DNA of 64,000 nt from Planctomicrobium sp051466335 (lineage in GTDB: Bacteria > Planctomycetota > Planctomycetia > Planctomycetales > Planctomycetaceae), in NCBI RefSeq assembly GCF_051466335.1, contig NZ_CP195793.1, positions 2,666,001 to 2,730,000 on the forward strand. Reading direction: 5' to 3'. Shown here piece by piece: positions 46,303 through 55,338 of this stretch (positions are counted from its first letter, which is position 1; each line of letters begins with the position of its first letter). The position numbers and the translations under genes are program-made. The notes under the pieces are model-generated. The model searched no databases and was not told the origin of the DNA. It saw only the letters and a list, made by a program, of their open reading frames with translations.

Positions 46303-46800
46303 AAATTGCCCTTAATCTGAATGTGGTGAGGAGGAAACTACGCGAGTCTGAAGGAAATGGTCGGAGGTGCGGTTTCAGTGTCGTGATGTAGGACCGCTCT
46401 CTCATATATGGATTGCCGAGGTTGAAATTCAAATTCCATTTTCTGAAACCGACTGTCCAAATCGAGAATTCGAATCGCGCTTCCGGATGTTCCGGTCAGT
46501 CAATTCGTGATGTTGCTATCCAGCAGCAGGTATTCTGTTCATTGAAGAAGCTGTCGAGACGTAGCCGAAGTTCCCGAGGAAAATGTTGCGAGTAACTGGC
46601 TCAATAATTTTAGCGAATGCGATACAATCGACTCTGAATTGAGAGCTTCTATCGGTTGTCGTCTCCCGTAGTGTGGATGCGATATCAATGCTCAAGTGCT
46701 TAGCTGCGGGCTCAATATGTTATCCATGACTCGATCCTCACACTCCCTTTCACTGGTGCGTGGGAAACACTCATTTAGACCAAAATTATCATCATCGCTT
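46303..46800. other. Divergent intergenic region upstream of acetolactate decarboxylase
   Basis: Long region with no supported gene; several in-frame starts for the next gene lie in its last 100 bases but none has a ribosome-binding site. Confidence 0.4.
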
Positions 46801-47607
46801 ATGAAGCGAGTGACGCTGAGCATCCTGCTCGTATTGGTCTCAGGAAACGCGACTCTCTGCTTCGCCGCCGACGCTGCTCAGTCCAGGCAACTGACTCAGG
46901 TCTCTGTGATTAACGCATTAATGCTGGGGCAATTCAACGGAACAGTGCCTGTCCAGGATGTGTTGAAGGATGGTGACTTCGGCTTAGGAACAGTGGATCA
47001 GTTGGATGGAGAGCTGATCATTCTGGATGGCAAAGCGTTTCAGGCGCGTTCCGATGGCAGCGTTGTTGAATGTGCAGAAGGACTGACAACCCCATTTGCT
47101 GTCGTGACACCGTTTCAGGGTGAGGACGGGTTTGTCTGCCCACCGATTGGATCGTTGGAACAACTCGAGACGCTTCTCGACGGCCGACTCCCTTCCAAAG
47201 ATGCGTTCGTCGCGATTCGTATCGACGGGCATTTCGATCACATTTACCTCCGCGCGGTCCCGAAACAGGTCCCTCCGTTTCGAACGCTCTCGGAAGTTGT
47301 GAAAACCCAATCGGAGTGGGAACGAAAATCGATTCAAGGGACGATGATCGGGATTCGCAGTCCTAAGTGGGTGACGGGAATTGGCATCCCCGGATATCAC
47401 TGGCATTTCCTGAGCAAAGATCAGGAATCCGGCGGTCATGTGTTCAACTGCCAGTTCGATTCCGCTTCTGTGGCGTACGACCGTTGTGAGACCTGGGTGA
47501 TCAAGCTGGGGTCTGGTGATGAGACCGCTGGGCTCGATCTGAATCAGGACCTCAGTGAAGAACTCGAAAAAGTCGAACGGCAGCGCGCTCCGACAGCGAA
47601 GGAATAG
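46801..47607 (+). CDS. budA: Exported alpha-acetolactate decarboxylase
   Basis: A 268-residue enzyme that converts acetolactate to acetoin. Family motifs are clear: FGLGTVDQLDGELIILDGKA and FQARSDGSVVEC; zinc ligands in GHFDHIYLRA and in GIPGYHWHFLSKDQESGGHV. It carries a signal peptide (MKRVTLSILLVLVSGNATLC then FAADA), so it acts outside the cytosol, as in some Bacillus relatives. Start at 46801 is chosen for the signal; longer in-frame starts at 46696, 46717 and 46726 exist and none has a clear ribosome-binding site. Acetolactate synthase is not nearby. Confidence 0.88.
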   Translation: MKRVTLSILLVLVSGNATLCFAADAAQSRQLTQVSVINALMLGQFNGTVPVQDVLKDGDFGLGTVDQLDGELIILDGKAFQARSDGSVVECAEGLTTPFAVVTPFQGEDGFVCPPIGSLEQLETLLDGRLPSKDAFVAIRIDGHFDHIYLRAVPKQVPPFRTLSEVVKTQSEWERKSIQGTMIGIRSPKWVTGIGIPGYHWHFLSKDQESGGHVFNCQFDSASVAYDRCETWVIKLGSGDETAGLDLNQDLSEELEKVERQRAPTAKE

Positions 47608-47657
47608 CTCTTCGCTGTTGGAAATGCTGTTAGAAATTCTGCGGCGACTCTGAATCG

Positions 47658-47685
47658 GATCGAGGCCCCAGCCTGGGGCACGATC
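47658..47685. terminator. Hairpin between convergent genes
   Basis: GATCG-AG-GCCCCA / TGGGGC-A-CGATC, a stem with a single bulge and no T-tract. It lies between the convergent ends of budA and the radical SAM gene. Confidence 0.45.
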
Positions 47686-47688
47686 TGA

Positions 47689-48903
47689 TTAAGAGCGATT
47701 GGCAGGCAGATTGGCGTAGGCACCGAAATCGTTGAAGAAGAGACGCTTGGCAATTCGGTAGGCCCAGCTGCGCTCTGGGATTTCTTCGGTTGCAGTTCCT
47801 TGTGACGGACGCGGCGTCATCGCCTGGAGTTCTGCGTGAGCAGACTTACGGGCAGTCTGGTCACCAGCATCGTGCAGAACAACGAGATCGTGAAGCAGGT
47901 CGGGGCGTTCGAGCACAATACAACCGCGCGTTGTCGTGGCAGCGAGACGTCGGAATTCTGCGAGGAACTTCGATTGCGAGATCACCTGATCGATCGGGCG
48001 TTCATCGTGGATGGACTCCTTGGCGAATTGCACGATCGGACACGGTTCAATGCCGCCCCAAGGATTGATGTGGTGCGTCAACCCCGCAGCGGCCGGACAG
48101 AGCGCCTGCCCTTCACCATCGTAATAGGCATCAATGATTCCGATCGGCTTTTTGACTCTCATTTCGACAACGAATTTGCGGATCGCGGTCTGTTGCTCGC
48201 GGGTCAATGAGAGGCCCGGTTCCGGTTTCGGCCCCATCGGACGGTACACATGGAACCAAGTGTAAAGCACACCTTTTTTGATGAGTGTGTCAATCCACTT
48301 CTCATCAATGAAGTCGTTGAAGTTTGTCTGGCAAACACTGGTGCAGACCCCAGTGAGCAGCTTGTGCTTCAGGCAATTGTTGAGCCCGGCCATCGTCTTG
48401 GAAAGGACATCCGCACGACCGCGACGTTCGTCGCTAATCAGTTCCGTCCCTTCGACGCTGATCAGCGGAGTGACGTTGCCGATCTTACGGAGCTCGCGAG
48501 CGACTTCATCGGTGATGAAATGACCGTTGGTAAAGACTTGAAAGTAGCAGTTCGGATGAGCTCTGAAGATGTCGAGTAGTTGAGGGTGCATGAATGGCTC
48601 CCCCCCGACGATTCCGAAGAAGGAGTTGCCTGCCCGGTAGGCGTCTGTGATGAGACGGTTCATCGCTTTCAAGTCAATCGTCTGCTGCTTCGCGGAGACA
48701 TCGACCCAGCATCCCTGACAGCGAAGATTACAGCTATTGATCACCGAGACGTACAAGAAGGGAGGAAAGTACTCTCCTTTTTTCATTCGGCGCTTGAATC
48801 GCTGGACGGAGAGTGCCCCCTTGAAGCCAAAATTGTAAGCCAACTTCCAGAGCAATCGTTTGTCTGTTTCGAACAATACCCGGCGGGCCATCTTCAAGTA
48901 CAT
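47689..48903 (-). CDS. Radical SAM protein with C-terminal cysteine-rich domain
   Basis: A 404-residue radical SAM enzyme. The [4Fe-4S] motif C-x3-C-x2-C is in VINSCNLRCQGCWVDV. The family continues with FFGIVGGEPFMHPQLLDIFR and TPLISVEGTELISDERRG, and a C-terminal region with further Cys (EGQALCPAAAG, GGIEPCPIVQFA, TTRGCIVLERPDL) that may hold an auxiliary cluster as in SPASM-type proteins. The N-terminal 60 residues are basic and may contact membranes. Start ATG at 48903 has CAGGAGA 6 bases upstream; an in-frame start at 48948 lacks it. It is 183 bases downstream of mreC on the same strand. Substrate unknown. Confidence 0.9.
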   Translation of the reverse strand: MYLKMARRVLFETDKRLLWKLAYNFGFKGALSVQRFKRRMKKGEYFPPFLYVSVINSCNLRCQGCWVDVSAKQQTIDLKAMNRLITDAYRAGNSFFGIVGGEPFMHPQLLDIFRAHPNCYFQVFTNGHFITDEVARELRKIGNVTPLISVEGTELISDERRGRADVLSKTMAGLNNCLKHKLLTGVCTSVCQTNFNDFIDEKWIDTLIKKGVLYTWFHVYRPMGPKPEPGLSLTREQQTAIRKFVVEMRVKKPIGIIDAYYDGEGQALCPAAAGLTHHINPWGGIEPCPIVQFAKESIHDERPIDQVISQSKFLAEFRRLAATTTRGCIVLERPDLLHDLVVLHDAGDQTARKSAHAELQAMTPRPSQGTATEEIPERSWAYRIAKRLFFNDFGAYANLPANRS

Positions 48904-49086
48904 GTTCTCTCCTGCCCGTGGCATTCCGACTCTGTTCCTAAACCACATTGACGGTTCAGGTTAGATTCATCTGACAACGGTCGTTGTCTTGTGTTCTGTT
49001 TATAGCGTGACACAACCAAGGCGAGGAGTCAAATTGGACGGCGATTCACTGTTAACTGGCCGCTGAAATGGGGAACCTGCAGAAGT

Positions 49087-50019
49087 TCACTCGGCAGGAA
49101 GCAGTTCGATCCGAACCGGATTCAATTGTGTTCGCAGGACCGAGACGGTTGCAGGCACCTTGTCCGGCGTGTGAAGAGGCTGTACGTCAATCGTCCAAGT
49201 GTTTGCCGTCGGGGCCACGACAGCGTTGACGATCCGACCGCAGTAAATCGGAAACGATCCCGGAGAGACCGAGCGATCCGTATATACTTCGTCTCCTTCC
49301 TTGACCGCTTCCGTTGCAAGAACTTCGTTGATCTTGCAGCTATTTCCCGTTCCAGACAGGATTCCTTTGGGACCTTGAACGGGCCCAAGTGCTGAGTGAC
49401 GCACGATTCGAACGGCAACCTTGAAATCTGCACTGGTGATCGGCTGAATGAGTGCCGTCTGTTTCCCCACCTGAGTTGTTCTTCCGAATAATGCTCGACC
49501 GACAGTGACGAGTTGATCCGGCGTGAGCCGCTGTTGTTCTCCCTGATCGATCAGGACTCCATCCCCTGCAAGAATCAATTCCCCGGTTTGAATCTTCTGA
49601 TCTTTTCCAAGGGAGATGAGCAGTTCGAGGTTGTCGCTGAGTCGCTCTCCTCGCTGCCCGATGACGCGTGCTTCGGCAGCGTCGATCGAAAGGAGCGGTT
49701 CTTCGGATTGCGATTGAATTATCGGTGCAGATCGTTTGAGCTGCTCAACCTCTTCGTGAAGTTCTGCGACCATGAGCGAGAGGGCTCGGTTCTGAGCGAG
49801 CAGCTTGTTAGTGATTTCTGGATCGGATGATGTGGAATCGGGAGAGTTCGCAACCGTTGTCGACCTGAAACGCACAAGATTCAGGGAGAATCCGACAACC
49901 GACTGGACCGCAGACTCCAGTCGAGGAGAAATGTTTGCAGGTCCGGTTCCGAGCACAAGCGAGATGAATGCCCAAAGAGTCCAGACGAGTAACGGTGATC
50001 GAAATCGTGACTCATTCAT
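49087..50019 (-). CDS. mreC: Rod shape-determining protein MreC-like
   Basis: A 310-residue membrane-anchored periplasmic scaffold of the elongation machinery. One N-terminal membrane helix (PLLVWTLWAFISLVLGTG), a coiled coil (NKLLAQNRALSLMVAELHEE), then beta-domains with family segments SIDAAEARVIGQRGERLSDN and SGTGNSCKINEVLATEAVKE. Divergent from E. coli MreC. It follows mreB by 59 bases, the usual order; mreD, rodA and pbp2 do not follow. ATG at 50019 is preferred to an in-frame start at 50055. Confidence 0.8.
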   Translation of the reverse strand: MNESRFRSPLLVWTLWAFISLVLGTGPANISPRLESAVQSVVGFSLNLVRFRSTTVANSPDSTSSDPEITNKLLAQNRALSLMVAELHEEVEQLKRSAPIIQSQSEEPLLSIDAAEARVIGQRGERLSDNLELLISLGKDQKIQTGELILAGDGVLIDQGEQQRLTPDQLVTVGRALFGRTTQVGKQTALIQPITSADFKVAVRIVRHSALGPVQGPKGILSGTGNSCKINEVLATEAVKEGDEVYTDRSVSPGSFPIYCGRIVNAVVAPTANTWTIDVQPLHTPDKVPATVSVLRTQLNPVRIELLPAE

Positions 50020-50078
50020 GGAGCAGCATCCCGGTGCGAATTCTGGCTGACACAAGCGACCTCACTGAGTGAACAGTA

Positions 50079-51128
50079 TCAGAAGCCTGCCCCTTCGGTC
50101 TGAAATCGCTTCTTCCATTGGTCGATGTGTTCGAGGCAAATCGAGTTTCCACGGGCGACAGTTGTTAGAGGTTCCGAATCGACTCGAACAGGAATTCCGA
50201 GGTGTTCTCGCAAAAAATGGTCGATGTTGCGGACAAGTGCTCCCCCTCCAGTGAGCATTAATCCAGTGTCGGCGAGGTCCCCGATCAGTTCCGGATCGCA
50301 TTGTTCGATCGCTGCTTTGACGCAGGAGACGATCTTCCAAAGGCATTCCCCCAGAGCCTCGCGGACCTCTTCGCTGGTGATGATCGCTTTCCGTGGAATC
50401 CCACTCATGCTGTCGAGACCGCGAACTTCGGTCGATAGTTCAGTATCAAGTGGAGCGGCACTTCCGATTTCGATTTTCAGTTGTTCCGCGCTCGGACGTC
50501 CAATTCGCAGCGAGTAGTGCTGGCGCAGATAATCGATAATGGCTTCATCCATATCGTTTCCTGCGATGCGAATTGACTTACTGGCAATGACATCGCCGAG
50601 ACTCAGAATGGCACATTCCGTGGTCCCGCCGCCGATATCGCAGATCATGCTGGCGAGCGGTTCGCTGATCGGTAGTCCCGCTCCAATGCTGGCAGCCTTG
50701 GCCTTCTCAATGAGATAGATACGCCCTGCTCCTGCTCGTTCAACGCTGTTGTAAACGGCACGTTTTTCGACCGCGGAAATCTCTGATGGCACAGCCACAA
50801 TGCATCGAGGACGCATGCCGCCAGACTGACGGGCCGCCTTCTGAATGAAGTAGCGAAGCATCGCTTCACACAGCTCAAAATCTGTAATCACACCATGCCG
50901 AACCGGATGGACAGAGATAATGTTGTCGGGGGTGCGTCCGACCATTTGGCGAGCGAGTTTCCCAATCGCTGCTCCACGTCCAAGGATGCGGCGTGTTTTC
51001 TTTTCGAGAGCGAGAACGGTCGGTTCATCGAGGACAACGCCGCAACCGCGAACAGCGATGAGCGTATTCACTGTTCCCAGATCGATCCCTAGGTCAGGGC
51101 AAAGCCAGTCTCGAAGCCGGTTCAGCAT
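50079..51128 (-). CDS. mreB: Actin-like rod shape protein MreB
   Basis: A 349-residue actin homologue that forms ATP-dependent filaments on the inner membrane face and guides cell-wall synthesis. It has phosphate 1 GIDLGTVNTLIAV, phosphate 2 DIGGGTTECAILSL and adenosine LTGGGALVRNIDHFLREH, plus the C-terminal TTVARGNSICLEH. The loop that is normally IEEPMAAAIGAG is here IEKAKAASIGAG, so the second Glu is replaced by Lys; this loop carries residues for ATP hydrolysis in MreB. N-terminal MLNRLRDWLCPDLG suggests an amphipathic membrane helix. ATG at 51128. Followed by mreC. Confidence 0.93.
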   Translation of the reverse strand: MLNRLRDWLCPDLGIDLGTVNTLIAVRGCGVVLDEPTVLALEKKTRRILGRGAAIGKLARQMVGRTPDNIISVHPVRHGVITDFELCEAMLRYFIQKAARQSGGMRPRCIVAVPSEISAVEKRAVYNSVERAGAGRIYLIEKAKAASIGAGLPISEPLASMICDIGGGTTECAILSLGDVIASKSIRIAGNDMDEAIIDYLRQHYSLRIGRPSAEQLKIEIGSAAPLDTELSTEVRGLDSMSGIPRKAIITSEEVREALGECLWKIVSCVKAAIEQCDPELIGDLADTGLMLTGGGALVRNIDHFLREHLGIPVRVDSEPLTTVARGNSICLEHIDQWKKRFQTEGAGF

Positions 51129-51265
51129 GCCTTGTAAATCTCTTCAGTCCGTTGAAGCAAATTTGAGCGAAGTTTGGTGTTAGGTTCAAACTGTAACGAG
51201 ATTTGCGACTTGCGGGCAAGATTGATTTCACTTCGGATCGATGATCGCATTCAAGCGAAAATCTT

Positions 51266-51952
51266 TCAAAGAAGTTCCGCCAACGTCTGAAGAAGTGCTG
51301 TCTGGATTTCCCGCCAGGCAACGCTATCTGTCAAAGGAAATTTCTGGTTGATTTCTAATTCGATTCCGGCGTATTTCCCTTCTGGGAACTGCTTTCTGAG
51401 GGCGGTAGTCAGGCCGTCAGACGTGCCACGATAGGGAAGATTGAAATGAATGGCCCTGTTCGGAAGGGCTTTTTTCAGCAGCTTCTTCCACCGAGCGGAA
51501 ATGGTTGATTCGAGTGTCCTTGCGGGATCGAACAATAAGCCAATCTCAGTGCGACGAGTTTTGCCGTTCATTACTGGTGTGAACGAATGGACTGAAAGAT
51601 GAAGGGTCGGTCCTGTTTGGGTGAGGACGGAGAAATGGTCCATGACCCGTTGGCGATACGGCAAATAGATTTCGTCGATGAGCGTCGTTTGAACATTCGC
51701 TGGCAGGGTGCGGCTGAATTCTGAAAAGATGCAAGGATGGCCCAATGTGCGGTTCAACTCAATGAGCAATCGGGAACGAGTTTCAAACTCCAGCGGCGCT
51801 TGAAATTGTTTGGCGAATCGGCGGGCGAGTTCCAGTGCTCCCGGGTCGTAACCGCGATGCGATTGAAGCGCCGTCACTGCATCGCGAAATGCGAAGCGGT
51901 ACTCCCGGGGAATCGAATTTCCACCGTGTTCGCATGTGAAGAGAAGGTTCAT
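51266..51952 (-). CDS. N-formylglutamate amidohydrolase family protein
   Basis: A 228-residue member of the N-formylglutamate amidohydrolase family. Motifs are MNLLFTCEHGGNSIPREYRF (metal-binding His and Glu), SRLLIELNRTLGHP, TLHLSVHSFTPV and KYAGIELEINQKF. In histidine breakdown the family hydrolyses N-formylglutamate, but no hut genes are here. It sits in a run with a carboxylate-amine ligase, a RimK-type ligase and a C39-like peptidase, so it more likely hydrolyses an amide of a peptide made by that pathway. ATG at 51952 is preferred to one five codons upstream. It lies 137 bases before mreB. Confidence 0.87.
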   Translation of the reverse strand: MNLLFTCEHGGNSIPREYRFAFRDAVTALQSHRGYDPGALELARRFAKQFQAPLEFETRSRLLIELNRTLGHPCIFSEFSRTLPANVQTTLIDEIYLPYRQRVMDHFSVLTQTGPTLHLSVHSFTPVMNGKTRRTEIGLLFDPARTLESTISARWKKLLKKALPNRAIHFNLPYRGTSDGLTTALRKQFPEGKYAGIELEINQKFPLTDSVAWREIQTALLQTLAELL

Positions 51953-52046
51953 CGCGCTGCCTGCCACAATTTGCGGCCAAAGATCCTGTTATTGGAGTTT
52001 GGAGTGCTCCCAAAATCCATCGAGAGGCGCTTGCCAAACGTCCGAA

Positions 52047-53288
52047 TTAGTTCATGGATTCTGCGTGGAAGATTGAGCCGGAGTGAAGACAGTCCGCAAG
52101 TTTTTTATAGACTGCTCTCTGCTCTTCAGGATCGGAGGGCAAGTGCATCGATCGAATGATCCGGCTGGCAAGACAACCTTCATTGAGAATGACTTCGATT
52201 TCTTCTCCATGCGTTGATCGGAACAGAGGCTTCTGGCGACAGACCTCTTCGAAGAGAAGTCGCCAGAAATCTCTGAGTGTGATCGAGGTGAGGTCTATTC
52301 CGAACTGTTTAAGGACCGCGGCGTTAGAGATCGCACCATTTCCTGCGTCTGCGATAGCGCTCAGGAAAGTCGGTTCGAGGTCATCAATGGTGATGTCCTG
52401 CTGCTCTGCCAGCGAGGTCCAGTTTTCCTTGACCAACAATTGAATGACTTGAGTTGTCAGGGCGGCAATTGCGATATCCATGCGAGGAGATTCCTGCACG
52501 TCAATCACACGAATTTCGATGGCCCCGCGGCTAAAGCGGGCGATCGCCCCGCGTGCGTTTAGAAACTCGTTGCGAAGCACTTCGTCCGGATCGAACGGAG
52601 CGATGTCGCGGAACATCGGTTGAAAAATCTCGCGATCATAGCTGGCTTCGTCGAAAACCTGCTCCGGAATGATTCGCCCTGCAATGGTCGCGAACCCCTT
52701 GGAGTTCTTTCGATAAACATCCATTCGGGTGTCCATCAACCCAGTGGGGATTCCATCCATAAACGGGGAGCTGGCTGCGATAGCGGGGAGAAAAGGCAGA
52801 ATCAATCGGATCGCTGCATGGAGCTTCGCAAACTCGACATCCCCAGAAAATGGCAGGTTGATGTGCATACTTTGCAGGTTCGCCCAACCATGTCCGCGAC
52901 AGTCGAATATTTTGTCGAACGCTTCGTAGACAGTGTGGTATTCGTGCGGCCATAGCTGCAATTCGCGATCCGGATTCATCCACGGATGCATCGCGGTCGG
53001 AAGCAGCCTCGCGTTTGCCGGGGCCAGCAGTTGGTTGATTCTCTGAATGTCGTTCTGGAACTGCGAGGCAAGGGGGGGGATCTCAGCAGCGGGACCGTTC
53101 GTTTTGATTTCGATGACATGATGAGTCAATTCGTTCGACCAGGAAGTCTCCCCCTGCTCCAGTTCTGAAGTCGGTTCCCCGTGTTCATCTTTCAGCACAA
53201 AATCTGATATCGGAAGGACGTCGAGTGTCTCGTTGTCCACGATCATGTATTCGAGTTCGATACCAAATGCCTGGAAAAGGTGGAGCAT
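52047..53288 (-). CDS. Glutamate-cysteine ligase family 2 (GCS2, YbdK-like) carboxylate-amine ligase
   Basis: A 413-residue member of the GCS2 family of glutamine-synthetase-fold ATP-dependent amide ligases. FGIELEYMIVDNETLDVLPI carries the metal-binding Glu residues; ELTHHVIEIKTNGPAAEIPP and GWANLQSMHINLPFSGDVEF are further family blocks, and RGAIEIRVIDVQESPRMDIA contains the Arg-rich signature. It should join an amine to a glutamate carboxylate; the acceptor is unknown, so glutathione synthesis is not implied. ATG at 53288 is preferred to an upstream in-frame ATG at 53327 because the conserved sequence starts here. It lies 111 bases after crcB and 94 before the amidohydrolase. Confidence 0.88.
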   Translation of the reverse strand: MLHLFQAFGIELEYMIVDNETLDVLPISDFVLKDEHGEPTSELEQGETSWSNELTHHVIEIKTNGPAAEIPPLASQFQNDIQRINQLLAPANARLLPTAMHPWMNPDRELQLWPHEYHTVYEAFDKIFDCRGHGWANLQSMHINLPFSGDVEFAKLHAAIRLILPFLPAIAASSPFMDGIPTGLMDTRMDVYRKNSKGFATIAGRIIPEQVFDEASYDREIFQPMFRDIAPFDPDEVLRNEFLNARGAIARFSRGAIEIRVIDVQESPRMDIAIAALTTQVIQLLVKENWTSLAEQQDITIDDLEPTFLSAIADAGNGAISNAAVLKQFGIDLTSITLRDFWRLLFEEVCRQKPLFRSTHGEEIEVILNEGCLASRIIRSMHLPSDPEEQRAVYKKLADCLHSGSIFHAESMN

Positions 53289-53399
53289 GTCGCTGGCGAT
53301 GAACGTAGGAAAAGGACAGGGAAACATTGGAGAAAACGAAACGGGCTCATTCCGAATTGATTAATGGCGTCACAGTAAATGACGTTGTCTGGTTCTCGC

Positions 53400-53780
53400 T
53401 CAATGTGTTGCTGAATGTGTCGTAAAGTACTCACCGACGACGACTCCCAGCCAGACTGTCAGGAGCCCGACAGCGAGGTTGCTGATGACATTCAGGCACG
53501 CCCATCCAAATTGACCTGAATGAGTCAGCTCCCAACTTTGATAGGCGTATGTCGAAAAAGTTGTCAGGCCGCCGAGAAATCCGGTGACCAGAAATGACCT
53601 GCCAACAGGTCCCGGCCAGCCAGTTTTTGTAACGGCTGCCATCACAATTCCGATGATGAAACAGCCAGCGACATTCGCCACAAATGTTCCAAGTGGAAAT
53701 CGGTGAAGTACCAGGCTGCTTAGTGAATATCGCGCCATCGCTCCAAGTGCGCCGCCAATTGCAATCGCGATCCAGTTCAT
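53400..53780 (-). CDS. crcB: Fluoride ion channel CrcB (Fluc)
   Basis: A 126-residue four-helix membrane protein, the dual-topology channel that exports fluoride. MNWIAIAIGGALGAMARYSL, FVANVAGCFIIGIVMAAV and FLGGLTTFSTYAYQSWEL match family signatures, including the conserved Asn/Arg and Phe residues of the pore. Full length. It lies 82 bases after the RimK gene and inside a set of peptide-ligase genes. I looked for a fluoride riboswitch in that gap and saw none. Confidence 0.95.
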   Translation of the reverse strand: MNWIAIAIGGALGAMARYSLSSLVLHRFPLGTFVANVAGCFIIGIVMAAVTKTGWPGPVGRSFLVTGFLGGLTTFSTYAYQSWELTHSGQFGWACLNVISNLAVGLLTVWLGVVVGEYFTTHSATH

Positions 53781-53862
53781 GTGTAAGTTGTCAATTCAAG
53801 GGACGAAGTATTGATCCGGAGTTCACCCGAAAACTCTCGGTGACCAATTGCGAATGCGTCGC

Positions 53863-55338
53863 TTAATATTTAGGAATCGAGCCTGCTTTCGACAGTTCAA
53901 TTCGCCGGAGAAACGACTCCATTACTCGACGATAGAGGTCGTCACGGAGCACTTCGTCTTCACAACCCGCATCCACATTCGGGTTGTCGTTCACTTCGAT
54001 GACGTAGTAGTTCCCTTCAGATTCTTTCACATCGACACCGTAGAAGCCGTCGCCGATGAGATTGGCCGCCTTGAGTGCAATCTGCACCGCTTTTCTGGGG
54101 GCGAGTTCGACAGGGAGCGTCTTGAAGTTTCCGTATCGATCATCTCCCTGCTGCGACCAGTGGATGATCTGCCAATGGTTGGGAGCCATGAAATATTGGC
54201 ACGCGAACAGCGGTCTCTGATCAAGAATACCGATCCGCCAGTCGAAGGTTGTCGGAAGGAATTTCTGAGCAACAAGCAGTTCAGACTGGGCAAAGAACTC
54301 TTTCAGCCGAAGCTGAAGCTCTTCTTCATTTTTGACCTTAACGACCCCTTGGGAGAAGGAGCTGTCTGGCTTCTTGAGGACGCATGGGAAACCAAGTTTC
54401 TGCGCAATTTCATCGGCGTTGTCACGATGAACGACCAGTCCTTCCGGCATCGCGATCTTATGACGCCCGAGCAATTCGGCGAGATAGACCTTGTTTGTAC
54501 AGCGTGCGATCGATACCGGGTCGTCGATGACAACCAAGCCTTCGTTGGCGGCCCTTCGTGCAAACCGATACGTGTAGTGATTGATTCCCGTCGTCTGACG
54601 AATGAAGAGAGCATCGTACTCCATCAAACGGCCATAATCGTCGCGGGTAATCAGCTCGCAATTGATTCCAAGTTGCTCGCCAGCCTTGATGAATTTCTTG
54701 AGCGCCCCTTCGTTGGATGGGCTGGCATCCTTTTCGTCTGGATCGTAAAGAATGGCAAGATCGAAGCGGAAACGCTTTTGCTTAGGACGGGCATTGGAGC
54801 CCCCGGAGAAGTGTTTTTCAGCGGACTCAATCATGAATCCTCGGTGCATCTCGGGGACATCATTGGTTCCCAGTGCTTTCACACTGCGGATTTCCCAACT
54901 GCCGTCTTTTGCAAAACGAAATCGCATCAGTGGGATCTGGAACATGTTAAAAAGCTGTCGGCTCAATCGTTCATAGCGTTTCGCCATGTTGCGACCGAAA
55001 TAGACGCTTAGCTCGAATTCATCCGATTGGAGTGGTTCAAGTGATTTTTGGATCAGATCTTCCAGTTCCTCGCCGACGAATCGGATCATTGCTGGTGATT
55101 TCAGATCCTGCAGGGCGATGACCCCAGGCATCGGTTTGTGTCCCCGTGCTTCTGCGAGCAGGGAGACGTAGTACCCTGTGCTTTGATATTTCAGCGATCG
55201 GCAGAGGTTGAAGAGTTTGACATTGCGACGGCCAGCAAACTCTTCGTCGGTGACATACCTCCAAGAGTCTACAATTTCTACGTTTGGGATCTCCTCCGGC
55301 CAGTCCTCGACTTTATCTGTCACGATCAGTGCGGGCAT
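53863..55338 (-). CDS. RimK-type ATP-grasp ligase with RLAN-like N-terminal domain
   Basis: A 491-residue protein of the RimK family. The N-terminal region (about 1-170), starting MPALIVTDKVEDWPEEIPNV and including SLKYQSTGYYVSLLAEARGH, looks like the RLAN domain found ahead of some RimK-like ligases. The ATP-grasp domain follows (GVVKVKNEEELQLRLKEFFA, TFDWRIGILDQRPLFACQYF), ending in VIEVNDNPNVDAGCEDEVL with the metal-binding Glu/Asn/Asp. It would add an amino acid, usually glutamate, to a peptide or protein C-terminus. Start ATG at 55338; its first 26 bases overlap the preceding C39-like gene, so they are translationally coupled. Confidence 0.92.
   Translation of the reverse strand: MPALIVTDKVEDWPEEIPNVEIVDSWRYVTDEEFAGRRNVKLFNLCRSLKYQSTGYYVSLLAEARGHKPMPGVIALQDLKSPAMIRFVGEELEDLIQKSLEPLQSDEFELSVYFGRNMAKRYERLSRQLFNMFQIPLMRFRFAKDGSWEIRSVKALGTNDVPEMHRGFMIESAEKHFSGGSNARPKQKRFRFDLAILYDPDEKDASPSNEGALKKFIKAGEQLGINCELITRDDYGRLMEYDALFIRQTTGINHYTYRFARRAANEGLVVIDDPVSIARCTNKVYLAELLGRHKIAMPEGLVVHRDNADEIAQKLGFPCVLKKPDSSFSQGVVKVKNEEELQLRLKEFFAQSELLVAQKFLPTTFDWRIGILDQRPLFACQYFMAPNHWQIIHWSQQGDDRYGNFKTLPVELAPRKAVQIALKAANLIGDGFYGVDVKESEGNYYVIEVNDNPNVDAGCEDEVLRDDLYRRVMESFLRRIELSKAGSIPKY

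Noticed and set aside
53781..53862. Possible fluoride riboswitch upstream of crcB
   Set aside because: Searched by eye on the minus strand for the conserved GGNGAUGGNGUUCGCC core and found no match.
53848..55011. 387-codon frame on the plus strand opposite the RimK-type gene
   Set aside because: Shadow of a gene whose ATP-grasp motifs are clear on the other strand.
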